Below, in pieces: positions 1 to 12,429 of a DNA stretch of 64,000 nt (positions within the stretch are counted from its first letter, which is position 1; each line of letters opens with the position of its first letter). Origin of the DNA: Pyrocephalus nanus (taxonomy: Eukaryota > Chordata > Aves > Passeriformes > Tyrannidae); assembly GCA_038380795.1 (NCBI GenBank), contig CM076279.1, positions 9,067,001 to 9,131,000 on the forward strand, read 5' to 3'. Both the position numbers and the translations under genes were made by a program. Under the pieces are notes generated by a model that ran no database searches, was not told the origin of the DNA, and worked only from the letters and a program-made list of their open reading frames with translations.

Positions 1-3000
1 GTCATTTCAGAAAACAGCAAATCCTGCAGTTTGGGAGCAGGAAGGATGCACGTATCAGTGATTATTTCCTCCTGGGTTTTTTTTGTTGTTGTTTTTTTGT
101 GTGTCTGCCTGAATCACAGACTGTTTCTGTTCAGGAGGCAGCTCTTCATAGTCTCACTGCTCTTTTTAGCAGAGAACTCAAAATAAGTCTTGTCAGAAAA
201 AGTCCAGTGTCTCTGATTTTTTGCAAGTACTCAAGAAACCAACTGGTTTTTTGCAGAGTGGCACTAAAAAAAGTGCAGAAAGTCCTATGGCATTCTTTCT
301 GTTGCTAATGAAGACCACAGCTCCTCCAGCTGGGCCAGGCCCACAGGGCTGAAAAAGAGAAATGCTACAGCATAGACTTAGTTAATTTGGCTGAGGGTGA
401 CGCATTTGCATTGCAGAAACACCAAAGCTTCAAACTGAGATGTGGAAAGTACCTGCTCAGGCCATGAATTGGTGGGGCCCAGCTGCTGCCCTGTGCTGAG
501 GGTTACACAGGGTGTGATTGGTGGGGTTTCATTCAGTCCAAAATAGAATCATAGAAAAAAAAATGCCCTAATTCTGATAGTTCCTTCAGGAGTCTGTTTA
601 TCCAGGCTTGCACAGGGGAGGTTCAGCCTCTGTGTTCCACTTCTCAGGCCTGTCCAATTATTCATCCCTGTGTCACCTTCTGAATCTTTCTGTAGACCAT
701 CCCAGGAAGAGCAAGCCACTGCCAAGTCTGGTTTGATTTTTCCTCTTTCTCAGGATGTATGGATATCCTGTGTACCTTTGCATGGGTTTCAGTCTCTCTA
801 TGGTTAGGTTACCTCCTGAAAAATGAGATTCCTTCTATAACAATCCCTCTCATGGGGTAAACCAAAGCTACATAATTTCTCAGTGATGATATGGACATTT
901 CCAGTAGCTTCTGAGTCGTTAAGAAGCTGTTTGCTTGGAGCAATAACTATTCTTCGTAACTTATGATGAGATCTTGGAGTACTTCTAGGAGCCCTGTAGA
1001 TATTCAGGAGCCCCAAATAAACCTCAGGAAACACAGCTTTTGAACCAAAGATTTGCTGCCCTTAATATGAGACAAAATGGTGGTGTGAACCCAAATTATC
1101 CCCACCAAGGGCTGAATTTTGCCCTGAGCCACCGAGCCATGTGTAAATCTGGAGCACCTTCACTGGAGGTGAATGAATAAACTTGAATAAAGCTAAAGAC
1201 TTTTTTATAATATTTCCCCATTTGACTGAGAAACAGTAACATTTCTTTCTGTTTGAATTTTCAGAGGCTCCATATTTCATCCTCGTTTTTTTGAGATTTT
1301 GGTTACATTTTGAACCCAGCCTCGGTGCAAGAGCTAAATTTGTGCTCCTGGATTCTGACTGCAGTGAATGGTGTTTTGTGTGTTAACTGTAGTGATGTGT
1401 TTGCAGGCAAGGACTGGGGAAAGCAGGAGGAACAGAGTTTCTCTGTCTGGCCTGTTCCAAACCAGTGTGTTCCTGGTCATGTTCTATGGGAAATCTTACC
1501 AGTGCTTCTGCAGGGGTTTTATAAAAACTGTCCACAAATTTATTGCCTCTTTTCAGCCAAGACAGACTATCTCTAATGGTTCTAACTCGAAAGGTTTCAT
1601 TTTGTCATTCCCAGGCTGGCAAATCTCTCTCAGTTATTTCAAAGCAGGTGTCTTAGAATTTAATTCCTACATTTAATTTCTCAAAAGCCTTTTTCACAGT
1701 CTCCAAGTGAAACTAGACAAAAAATCAGTGAAATATTTTAGCTGATGCCTAAGCATCTTTAAAACTTGTTTTTATTTCGAGTGGGGTGAATTGATCTTTG
1801 TGCCTTTTTTTTGTTCAGGAGGACCTGGAATTCTTTACCGCAGCAGCAAAGAAATCATTTACTCCCCTCGTTCTGGGGTTTACCTCTTTCCCAGGGCCAA
1901 CAGAAAGTCAGTCTGGGTTTTACCTCTGTCTGCCCTTCCTGCTATTTTTTATTACATACCCTTGCAGTGCGGACTTTCTCAGTGAGGGGGTATCCAGGGC
2001 TGGGTGTTTATTGCTCCTCCACCATGACTGGCAGCAGGCGTTCCCCCACAAGGGGTCCAGCACGGAGGTGTCTTGGCAGGTGGCTGCTTCCCCTGTGGTT
2101 TTCTCTTTTTCCTGCCTGCTGGAAATAGGATAAAAATATACCTCTTGTGCATGCTTTGTCCTACATCGTGCACAAAAGACGGGAGTTCTCCCTGGGAGGA
2201 GAAAGAAAGAGAGCAGGTTGTGTGCTGAGCATCCATCCATGGTGCAGGGTGTGTGCTCCAGGGCCCTGTGAGTTGGATAAAGGCATGGACAGAGCCCAGT
2301 CCCCCAGACTGGGGATGGGGAGGGCTCTCACTGGAAGTTCAGGAGGTTTCCCCAGGATGTCCTGCTCTTCTCAGGCTTCTTGAAAGGCACAGCTCTGGAG
2401 GTGTTGCTGGGGGCGTTCCCAGGAGTGCTTGGCTGAGATGGTCCATTCCCAGTCTCCCACCTGCCCTTGTGACTCTGAGTTTACTCTCTGAGCCTGGTTT
2501 CACCTCGCTGAGGGTGCTGCCAGCAAAGTCCAAGCAGCTCTGGGGCTGTGGGCTGCTCTGGGGAGTGAAAGGGCAGCTGGGCAGTGATGGCACTGAGGTG
2601 ACACGAGTCCTGTTCCTGGTACCCTCACAGGCTGCCTGCTGACACTCACTCTGCCTCCCTTCTCCATCTGTAGCTGAGCAGCCCGATGCTTCTTTTGTTT
2701 GTGTTTTACAGCACAAACAACTCATGCAGGCTGGAAAGCCTTTCCCATTATTTCCCAAACACAGAAATATGCGTCTGCAATGTGGTGCTTTTCAGAACAG
2801 CATCCCCTCAGATGGTGGAGAATCCATCACAGCCCGGGGTGAGTAATTCCAATGGCTCATTACTCTTTCAATTACAAACTGGCACCTTCCTTGCAGCTTG
2901 AATTTGTCTAATTTTGGCTTCCAGCCACTGGATGTTGAAATGGCTTTGTCTGTTAGATTAAAGAGAGTTCTGTTATAAGAGATCTCCACTTTAGTAAGTG

Positions 3001-5596
3001 CCCTTTATTGTTAATAAGGTACTTCTTCCTTTTCTTTTTGATAAGCTAAATTATTAAGCACCTTCAGTATCTTGCTCTGAGTAGTTCCCCTCCACCTCAC
3101 AGCCCTCAGTCTGTAATTGCAGTTCCCTCCTGGATTCCCACTCAGGTTTATCATTTGCCTGATTGTAGCTCAGATTGTACCATCTGAGACCTCTGGGTGG
3201 ACCTGGCAGATCTGTCACATCTGCAGTGGCACTAGATGCAGGTACCTGCATTTGGGCACTTGAATCAAGCCCTCAGATTCCTGAGAAAAGATGTAAGACC
3301 CACGTCCCTTAGCTTGAACCACCTACAGGTTTAGTAGTGGACCAGCCCCTGCTACCCTGGGGCCACCTTGCTCACTCGAAGTGCTCACGTGGTTTTCTGG
3401 TAACTAAGTCAACACTCATGAAAATGCCATTGCCCAGAAGGTGACAGTGGCATAAAACACCTCTTCTGGTTATGGAGCCCCTGGGTATGATTGGGAAGTC
3501 TGGGCTGCTGGGTGGGTTTAGGGGAGGATGCCATGCTGGTGATGTAGACCCATGTCCTGATTTGCCAGTAAAATAAATCATAATTAGATTGTTGATGCTG
3601 ATTATTGTGGCCTCAAGGCACAGCATTGTGTCCTCTTCTGTTTCTTGGTCCTGGGTATCTTAGAAACTGCTGCAGTCTCTGTGCTGGGCTGGAGAAGCTG
3701 ACAGGGAACTTTCAAGTTCCATCAGCCACATTCTCCACCCACACATCTACCTGGGGGGAACCTGAACAACACCTCCAGTTTTCTCATGGCTCTTCAGAAT
3801 GCCTCGGCTGGGGATGGCCCCTGTTTTAATGATGGTTTGGAGCTGTTTGACAGTATCCTGGCTTTTCTTAGTGCAATTTTGGTTTATGCACAGTGACTGA
3901 TCATGTGCCAGGAGTTTTATTATGGACAACAAATCTCATTTGATCGACAGCAGAGACCAAACAGCCATTGTTTAACCTCAGGACAGTGCTGGATGACTCC
4001 AGGCATACCAGATGGGACCTACCACCCTCCCTCTGCTCTCCACGAGTAATCAGCATGTGGATGGGCTGCAGATTCCCTCCTCAACCATGCTGTGTAGGAG
4101 CTCATTTCAGGCCCAGCTAGAGAGTTCTGCTGTCTGATAAAGGCTGCAGCATGGGAGATCTTTGATGAGGTGTCCAGTGAGTTGGCCAAGGTGAGACTTC
4201 AGGTCAGTTCTTTGCTGTTGGAGTGCAGCAGCAGAGCAGGGTACATGGCTGTTTCACCAGACTGTATTTTCCTCTGTGCCAAGGGTGTTTTCAATTGATC
4301 CAACTGTAGAGAGGTAAGTTAGTCCTCTGAGACCCACGAATCAAAGGCACCAGGAGATCTCTCCCTTGTGCACTGCTGATAAACTAGTCTGTCTTCATCA
4401 CCATAGCCCAAGGCTCAGAAGCATGTTTTGGAACTGCTCTGCTTGCAGACTCTCATTTCAGGAGCAGCCAAGCTCTGTGGAGCACATTTAGAGAAGGCAC
4501 AGCTAAATGAGACACGAGCAGCCTGCTGGTGGCAGGGTAAAACACTCGGATCCGTGGCTCAGGTGAGGAGGAAGTGCTGCAGAGCACCGAGAGAGCCCGA
4601 AAGAACAGGCATGGATGTGTCTAATCCGTGGTGTGAAACCCGTGCTATAAATAACAGGCTGATGGAAACCAGATCTGTTCTGCGTGTGCTTCCCATTCCC
4701 GCTCCAAAGCAAGGAACTCGTTTGCAGTGGAACGCTCATACATGGCCACGCTTTGGCCTCTGTTCCTTCCCCCAGGGCATCTGCTGGTCCTCCTGAGACC
4801 TTTAAAAGGAGGTTCTGGGCGTGACCTGGGAAAGGAATGTGCAGATCTCCTCTCCTGAAAGATTTCGGATGGGCCACTACATGTGAGGGTAGGCCAGCAC
4901 CACTCTTGTAATAGAAATTCTCTCTCTCACTTGTTCCTCCCTGCCCCCATTTTACAAAATAAAACACTGGGAGCCAAAATAACTTGTCTGAGGGCAGGAG
5001 ATGGCTGTAAAAATAAGTAGTGCTGATATCAACATCCAGCAGCATTAATATTTGATGTGTTGGTCTCTTCAAGCTGCCAGTCAAGTAAAGCAGAGAAGGC
5101 AGGACTTGCCATGTATAGCTGTCCTCAGTGCTAAATCCTGCTGTGAGCCATCAGAGCAAATAAGTTCATTTCTCTCGTTACCTTGTGCTCATGCAAATCC
5201 CCACAGCACTGGAATTAAGCCTGTGCAAGGCCAGATTGAGTGGGAAGTGGCAGGAACACTGGCTTTGGGGAGCGCAAGGAGAGCTGAACTTTGGCTACAA
5301 GTTTTCAGGGAGTTAAAGAGAAGAAAGCATATTCCCTAAGGCGAAGAGCAGAGACCCATTTGGAATAAATCTGCTTGCTGGCTGCACTCCTCACTCTGGC
5401 AGTCAGCTCATTATGATTCAGGCCAAGTTTTGCACTCTGGTCAGCTTTAACTAATAAAGATCTAGCGTGGTACCTTGCTAATCTCATTAGATGGAGAGGT
5501 ATGTTTTGGTAGCGGTTTCTGGGGGAGGACAAGGAGGTTTAGCAATTCCAGCTCAAGCCATTTCAGTTTTTTAAAAGTTTATATGTGTATACGTAA

Positions 5597-5625
5597 CATA
5601 CATACATATATATATATATGTGTAC
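5597..5625 (+). repeat. Alternating pyrimidine-purine tract (CATA/TA)n
   Basis: CATACATACA changes into a TA run and then TGTGTACA. The tract is self-complementary and AT-rich. Confidence 0.9.
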
Positions 5626-6841
5626 ATTTCTGCTAACTGTTTTTACTTAATTCTCCCACTAAAAATAGTGGCACCAGAGGCCCCAATTAACCAGTCCTCA
5701 GGGATAACTGCATTCCAGGCTGTAGGGACGTAGAAACTCCAGCAGTGTCATTGCTTGTGGCTGGGTACTTAATCCACAGAGGACTCGGGGCCTTTCATGT
5801 GTCTTTTTGGTGTAAAACACACTGACCACCCCCCACAAAGCTCAGGAGCAACTTCAGTGTTAAACCTGCTGATTTCAGTGCCTTGCCAGTGCCTCATTGT
5901 CAGGTTTATTTTCAGTGACGTCAGTGGATGTTTCCCCCCCACACCCTTCTGAACTAGGCTTTAAAAATCCCAGGAATTGGGCCAATGCTAATAAATGGCA
6001 GCTCTTCCATTTGGAGGACGAGGCCTTGCCCACCCTGCTGAGCCAGGCTCCTCACAGAAGGGGAGAAAGGGAAAAAAAATGGTTCTCTCTCCTTTTTTTT
6101 TTTTTTTGTTCCCAGACTGCTGTGGCTCAGTGCTGTAAACTTTGAAGTGCTGTGTGGATCCACTGGGTTTTGACACCACTCTGCCCTCCTTCCTGTGGAT
6201 GGGATGTGCCAGGGACCTTCACCGTGGTTTCCAACCAGGTCCTGAGCTGAGCACAACGTCCTGCCCACCACGTTTAGATGCTATAACTGATGCAAAGAGA
6301 GAGGGAAACTTATTGATGTCGTGGGATGCACTTGATTAATCAGTTGGTCAAGGTGGCAGCACAGAAGCTTTGCTGCCCCTTATAATGTTGTTCCTTCCCC
6401 TTCCTTGTGTCACAACAAGGACGTCGTTGTGTTTTGCTGAGTCCTTCCTTGCTTGGGGCCAGTCATTTATCAAAAGAGATTTCCATCTTGGCCTAATAAT
6501 TCATCTGTTATTGCAGCCCTCACTGCTCCGAGGGCCCATTTGTTTCCTCTTATCACAGTCTAATTATTTGGTGAAGGAAAATTTCTGACTGTCTTGGGGC
6601 CAGTGGCCGAGAGCTCAGGAGAAGCTGGCTCCCAGGTAGGGATGTGGTTGTGAGCGTGGGAGAGGGGCTTCCAGGGGGTCAGACTCATCTGTGGGACTGC
6701 TTTAGGTGCAGGGGAATGTTGTAGGAGTCCAGTGGGTTCGACTTGAAAGACAAAGTCTCTCTTTTTTTTTTTGGCTTAACCTCCCCTTTGTGCGTTTTTC
6801 ACAGGCAAACGCTCCCACTTGTGTCACACCCACGCATCTCC

Positions 6842-6897
6842 CACCACCCACACTCTCACTTTCTCACACACAGACTCTCTCACACTCTCACACATAC
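6842..6897 (+). repeat. CA/CT-rich low-complexity tract
   Basis: The segment consists of interleaved CACT, CTCA and CACA units. A T22 run follows 40 bp later (6937-6958). Confidence 0.85.
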
Positions 6898-6936
6898 TAA
6901 TAAAAAATTCTGTAAACTGAGGGGGTTTGTTTTTTC

Positions 6937-6958
6937 TTTTTTTTTTTTTTTTTTTTTT
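6937..6958 (+). repeat. T22 mononucleotide tract
   Basis: An uninterrupted T run is preceded by a C-interrupted T stretch and followed by CCCCTCCC. It could be an old retroposon poly(A) read in reverse, but no source sequence is recognisable. Confidence 0.9.
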
Positions 6959-7539
6959 CCCCTCCCTGGAAAACTGGGGGGAAAAAAGAGAATAAGAATT
7001 TGTGTCCTTACATACTTGGCCAGTGCTGGGATTCTAGAAGGGAGGATGGGTGGATGGATGAACAAGATAGTAATCACAGCAGCATAATTAATAATAATGA
7101 CAGAAAGGCATCCTGCTCCTATTAATAGTATATGCACAGCTTTAATCAGCTCTATCCACCATCCAGTGAGAGACTTGAGCTAAATCAATTTCTGCTTTCT
7201 GTCAGAAGGGTTGTTCTGACCAGACTGACAGAGGAATCCCCTTGGTTTCTTATTTAAAAAAAAAAAGGAGAAAATATTAATAATTACTGATTTCTGCATC
7301 TTTATCTCACCCAGGATGATTTTTCTGTTTTATTCAGTGACTCCAGTGCAGCTCTGAAGCTGTGGAGGATGTGTCAGGGGGGTTCCTCAGTTCTCTCCAC
7401 CCTGGCTGAGCATCCTGTGCTCCTCAATCTGCTGCCTTTTGAGCTCAGTGCAAAGCTGTGAGATGGCCCTGGACAGGTAGGCCAGGGAGAGAACCATTGT
7501 TAAGGGCAGCAGGGCTGCCTGCAGTCACCGTGCCACTGC

Positions 7540-8260
7540 TGTCTTTGTACCACGCTCATTGCTTTATAAAGCATTTTGGAATCACCTGGAGCATGTGAGG
7601 AGCACTATAAAATCAAACTCCATCTCAGTGTGTCTGGCAGCCATTCCCTTACTCTGAAAGCAGCAATAAATTCAGCTGGGCTGGTCATGGCCACTTGTAC
7701 CACTTCAGAACTGTTCTCTTAAAAGAGAAGTTCTAAAATCTCGTTGCTTTATTAAGCATTTCATACGTTTGAATTGCCAATTGATGTATCACATGCAGAA
7801 GAGACAGCGACTGGAATAATAACCCTTCCCCAACATTTCATTTTGAAGCCCCATTTACCTGAACCGAGCTGCTTCCAATAAATATTTCACAACATGTTTC
7901 CCCTCCACAAGTGCACTTACAACTTATGAAGCAAACACAAATGTTTTAATTCTGACAAAATGAGCATCTTTCATGCGCCAGCCTCGGCTCGGCACATAGT
8001 TTTGTGGCTAAATGGCTTTCTGATTATCATGTCCCAGGATATTACTTCAACTGAAGTGATATGAAATGTCATTAAAAAGTAATGTTCCTCTGCTTTGACA
8101 ATCATATTAGTAAACATTGGAGGCTCTGCAGGTTATATGTCAGGCGGGCCGACACTAATGGGTTTATTAACATATACAGTAGCACTTTGTCAAACCTCCT
8201 TGTTAATCTAAATTTGCAGGTGACAAAAAGAAAGTGAACAGGGGGCAAGAAGATGATATT
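7540..8260. other. AT-rich unique block, candidate conserved non-coding element
   Basis: About 700 bp is free of repeats and has no meaningful open frame. It is dense in AT-rich words such as TTTATTAAGC, AATTGCCAATTG, AATAAATATTTC and TTAATCTAAATTTGC, interspersed with complex sequence. Blocks like this in bird gene flanks are often conserved enhancers. Conservation itself cannot be seen from one sequence. Confidence 0.35.
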
Positions 8261-8448
8261 TAAACACTGTTTAGGTTGGACCACAAGTCTGAGGGGCCAG
8301 GACACCCCCAGCAAGGTCGGCCCCTCCCTGGGCTGCCTCCATGGCCTCCCCCAGCCCTTGCTCCCAGGGGAATGTCTTCTCTGAGCTGATGGGCAGCATA
8401 GACACTCGTGCTGGAGATGGATGAGTGCAATGGGAAGGGCACTCATTC

Positions 8449-8472
8449 ATTTATTTCAAGATTTATTTCAAG
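8449..8472 (+). repeat. Perfect 12-bp tandem duplication
   Basis: ATTTATTTCAAG occurs twice in direct succession, 26 bp before the CR1 fragment at 8.5 kb. Confidence 0.95.
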
Positions 8473-8498
8473 ATGGGGATGAACAGCTTCATATCAAG

Positions 8499-8750
8499 TC
8501 ACAGAATCATCGAATATGCTGAGTTGGAAGGGACCCATCGAGATCACTGAGTCCAACTGCTGGCCCTGCACAGGGCACCCCAACAATCCCACCCTGTGCC
8601 TGAGAGTCTTGTCCAAAGGCTTCTTGAACTCAGACAGGCTTGGTGCTGTGACCACTGCCCTGGGGAGCCTGTTCCAGTGCTCAACCACCTGCTTTGGGTG
8701 AAAAACCTTTTTCCTGATATCCAACCTTACTCTCCCCTGCCTCATCTCCT
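8499..8750 (-). mobile_element. CR1 LINE 3' fragment
   Basis: The plus strand opens with the reverse complement of the CR1 3' tail (ACAGAATCAT followed by GAGTTGGAAGGGACCCA). It continues as reversed CR1 through CTTGTCCAAAGG and CCTGTTCCAGTGC. Translated on the minus strand it still shows the C-terminal tail of CR1 ORF2 (RLDIRKKVF, then HWNRLPRAVV). It is 5'-truncated, as most avian CR1 copies are. The diagnostic bases differ from the CR1 copies at 16, 24 and 43 kb, so this belongs to another, probably older, subfamily. Confidence 0.9.
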
Positions 8751-10968
8751 GAGCTAGCTGAGAGGAAGGGAAGTCAGATGCTGGAATTTGGGCAAACGGC
8801 CAGACTTCAGTCCTTATGGACAGGTAAAGCCTGGAGGGATCTGCTGGCACCTCTGGATGCCCACACACGCTGAGTGGTGGCATCCACCGGGATCTGTCCT
8901 GTGTTTTTTTCCCTCAGAGTGGGATGACACCTCTGAAAAAATAACCAGACTAGGTGAGGCTGCTCGAAGGCACTGACTTCACTCAGGGTGTTGCAGGGCT
9001 GTGTTCATCTCCTGGGTGTGTGCTCAGAGCAGGGAACAGCTGAGCCCTGTGTTCCCTCCACGCTCGCCACGGGCTGAGCAAAGTCAATGACTCGCCGTGG
9101 GTTTTATTTTGGGAGCTGGGAAGTGTAAGTACAGCGGGACCTATTCTTGTCCGAGTGACTAAGCCTGTGCCAGCCCCGAGCTCCTCATGTTGGCAGGCAG
9201 ATGGTGCGTGGAGGAAAAGCGACGCCGTTCGCTGCTCTGAAAGGCCTTTTCTTCCCGCTGCGGCGCCTGAGAGGGGCAACGCTCTGGTTGGTCGGGCTGA
9301 GCAGTGCTGGGCGTTCAGGGGCCTTTTGGGGGGTGACACAAAATAGGGCAGAGTCACAGGTGAAGCCTCGGGCAGGTCCTGCCTTGATGGGTTTGGAGGG
9401 ACTCGTCCCCCGCTGGCGTGAAGTTGCCTCGTGTGGATGCGGAGAGCTCGGCCCTGGGGTGGAGCAGGGGAGCTTGGGGTTCCTCTGGAGTGGCATTTCT
9501 TGGTGCAAGGAACCTCTGTTCCTCAAAGCCCTGCGTGCCCCAGAGCTCAGCAAGACATGTGTTCCTGCCTTGCAAAGGCACCAGCCACGGTTGCTGTTCC
9601 TCACCAGCTCTCCTCATTTTGGGAACTGGAAGCCTGAGGTTGAATTGCCCAACTCAGATTGCAGCTGGGCACAAGTGCCCTTTGCAGGCAGGCACAGGGC
9701 TAATGCTGCACAACCCCGGCTGGCAAACCCACCCTAATTCCTTCCCTGCCTGCAGCAGCACCTTTGGACCTGCTTCAGCAGCAGGCAAAGCAGAGGCTCT
9801 GGACAAGAACAGAGATCATCTCTTCCCCTGCTCCTCTTCCTCCAGCCTGCAAACCTCCCCCTGCACTCCCCTTCCCTCTGCTCCTGCTCTTATGACTCCA
9901 GAAATAGGTTGGTTGTACCGCCTTGACACATGTACCTGTGACAGAGGAATGGGTGTTATAAGCCCTGGGAGTGGATCCTGTCAGTCTGGTGGTTTCTGCT
10001 TTGTTGGCAGATAATTACAGTGTGGAAGGGAAAAGTGTTTGCTGAAAGCAGGAACTTAATGGGGTTTACAAAGGATGCTTTGTCCAGGCAGCTACTGGAG
10101 TTAATAAAACTCAGCCTGGGCTCCATAAAGCTCTGCAGAGCTTAAAGTCTGAATTCTGCTGAGTGTTGCCAGGCTGGGAATTTGGGGCTGGCATTCATGA
10201 TCACTGTCCAGTGCTCCATGGAGAGCTGTGGGGGTACCCAGGGTAACGAGGACTCGGGGTGGTACAGGAACAGCTCCTGAGCATCCCAGTTCACATGGAA
10301 GTCAGAGCCAAACAGGCACAACCATTCCTGTGGGCAGCCAAGGAGTTTGGTCGTTGGATTTCGCAGCAATCGGATCCGTGCTTTGAGACAGCACCTCACA
10401 AACTCCCAGAGGTTTTGTGTTTTGGGGACTCATCACCACTGAGTGCTCGGTGCATTTGTCTTCATTTGGTCCCTTCCAGCTTAAACAGTCAGCAACACTC
10501 AGTTGTAAAGAGGTGAAGAGGGAGTATGGATTTTTAATACTGTGGTATTATTCCTGCTTGTGTGACCCCATTCCCAGTGCCCAGGTGGGGTGTTACTGCA
10601 GGCAGTGGGTGCCAACCCAGCCCAAAATACCCATGGACCCAAAAATGCTCACTTGCAGCACTGGGATCTGCTGCCTGCACTCCTATCTGATGGTTGTACC
10701 TCCTTATGAGCTTTGAATTTCTCTATGTGTCATAAAGGCAGTGGGAGCTGAAAAGCTGCTGAATTGGTAACTTTCGGGGGAGGGAGTTCCTCCTCTTTTA
10801 TTGTCTTTTCCTTCTTTCCTCCAGTAGCTGCAGTAGGGGAAAAAAAAGTGTAAGAAGAGGGAGGAAGGGCCTGGAGGCATCAGGTCAGAAAATAAATACT
10901 GAAAGAATGAGAAATGGAGTTATTTGGAGAGCGCAGTTATTTGCTTTGAGAGCCAACTTCTTTTTGGT

Positions 10969-11042
10969 AAAAAAAAAAAAAAAAAAAAAGTGAAAAATAA
11001 TTTTCTCAAAATATCTTTTTTTTTTTTTTTTTTTTTTTTTTT
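10969..11042 (+). repeat. A21 tract and T27 tract separated by 26 bp
   Basis: A 21-base A run (10969-10989) is followed after a 26-bp AT-rich spacer by a 27-base T run (11016-11042), which together form a potential 21-bp A:T hairpin. Confidence 0.95.
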
Positions 11043-12408
11043 CTTTCTTAAAAAACTTCAGGCAAACTTTTGGTGTTGCCTCTGCTCAGGAGAGGGTTTG
11101 CAATTTAATAACCTTGTTATGTTACAAATCCTGAGACTCGGCGACTCCTGCCCTAGTCCCTCTGCCAAGCACAGAGCATTTCTTGACCTTTTAAAGGAAG
11201 CCAGAGATAATGAACCATTTGGACCGTAGGATGCCCTAGTTGCTTGGAATAAAATCAGTGTGGCTGTGAATTTTGGAGAGGAACAAACGTGCAGCTCCGA
11301 GCCAGCAGCGCGGGCTCAATGTTCACTGTGATCTCCCACTGCAGAAAGAGCCATAAAGTCCTTTAAAACAGTTAATAAATCAGAGGACATGGGCAGAGTG
11401 AGATCTGGGCTGCACAAGGGCTTCAGAAAGTGTCTTGGAAGGTCCAGGGAGGGAGGATTTGTCTGGCTGCCCTTGAGTTTCAGCTTGCAACTGGTGAATT
11501 TTTCTCCTTCAAAATTCTCATCAGCTCTTGTGAAATGTGAATGCTGAAGGGGCTGATGCTGCTTGAGGGGAGCTGGATGTCAGATGCTTCCCCCTGTTAT
11601 GGGTGGCACTGGAAATGGGAGTGTGGGCCTCACATTTTACACCTCAGATGCTGGAGGTGCAGTGGTAGATGTTACTTTTGTCAGCATTTTCTGGGGTGAG
11701 TTTTAGTTCTTCTCTGAAAATGGAAACACAAAAAAATATTGCAGCTTCATGGGTGTTGTCCCAGGTGTCCTGACTAAGGTAAGAAATGTTTCCTGATGAG
11801 AAGCCATGACCCTTGTTGTGGAAGGGCCCCAAAAATGTGTCTGGGAGCGGAGACTGATCACCCAAACCATCCTTCCCATGGCCTAGCAGCTCTTCAGAGG
11901 AAAATCTCCTGCCCTCCCCCTAAAGCCACGGGGTCCAGATCCCATGGGCACATGCTGAGCAGCAGCAGGAGCTCTGCCAGGGTTCCCACACAGAACAAGA
12001 GGACCAAGGCTGTCTGGTCCTTTCTGGAGACCAGCAGATGTACGTGGATGATCCTCTCTGTGTTCATGGATGATCCTTTCTGCATTGTTTGTCTCACCAG
12101 GTCTCTCCCAATGCCTGGGGGATTGCACCAGCCCTGTGATTTTTCCTGCCCCGTGTGTGTGGTCACTCATGCAAGTGCTGTCTGCCCAAATGGTTTTGCT
12201 CCTTTCATTCTGAGAATAATTTAGAATAACTGCTGAGCTCTTCTATCCCTTTTCCTTGCACTTTCCATGGTATTGCTCTCTTTGCACCAATCTTACACAG
12301 AAGCACCAAGCTCCTCTTTCCTTGCTCTTCCTGCTGCAGCTGGGTGATGTTCCAGCTCCGTGGTGTGGACCCAGTTCAGCACAAATGTTCATGAACAGGG
12401 GCACAGGG

Positions 12409-12429
12409 ACACACACACACACACACACA
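12409..12429 (+). repeat. (AC)10 microsatellite
   Basis: An uninterrupted AC run follows GGGGCACAGGG and is followed by TGTGCAAACC. Confidence 0.97.

Larger units (their letters stand above)
1..7539. other. Intergenic sequence with no recognised gene
   Basis: The stretch is unique AT-balanced DNA with short open frames on both strands that look like chance. It contains the (CATA/TA)n tract at 5.6 kb, a perfect octamer at 5191-5198, a T15 run near 6093 and the CA/CT-rich and T22 tracts at 6.84-6.96 kb. A CR1-tail-like word (AGAATCATAGAA) at about 545 is not followed by CR1 sequence. Confidence 0.6.

Noticed and set aside
540..680. CR1-tail-like word AGAATCATAGAA
   Set aside because: The following sequence does not match CR1 in either orientation.
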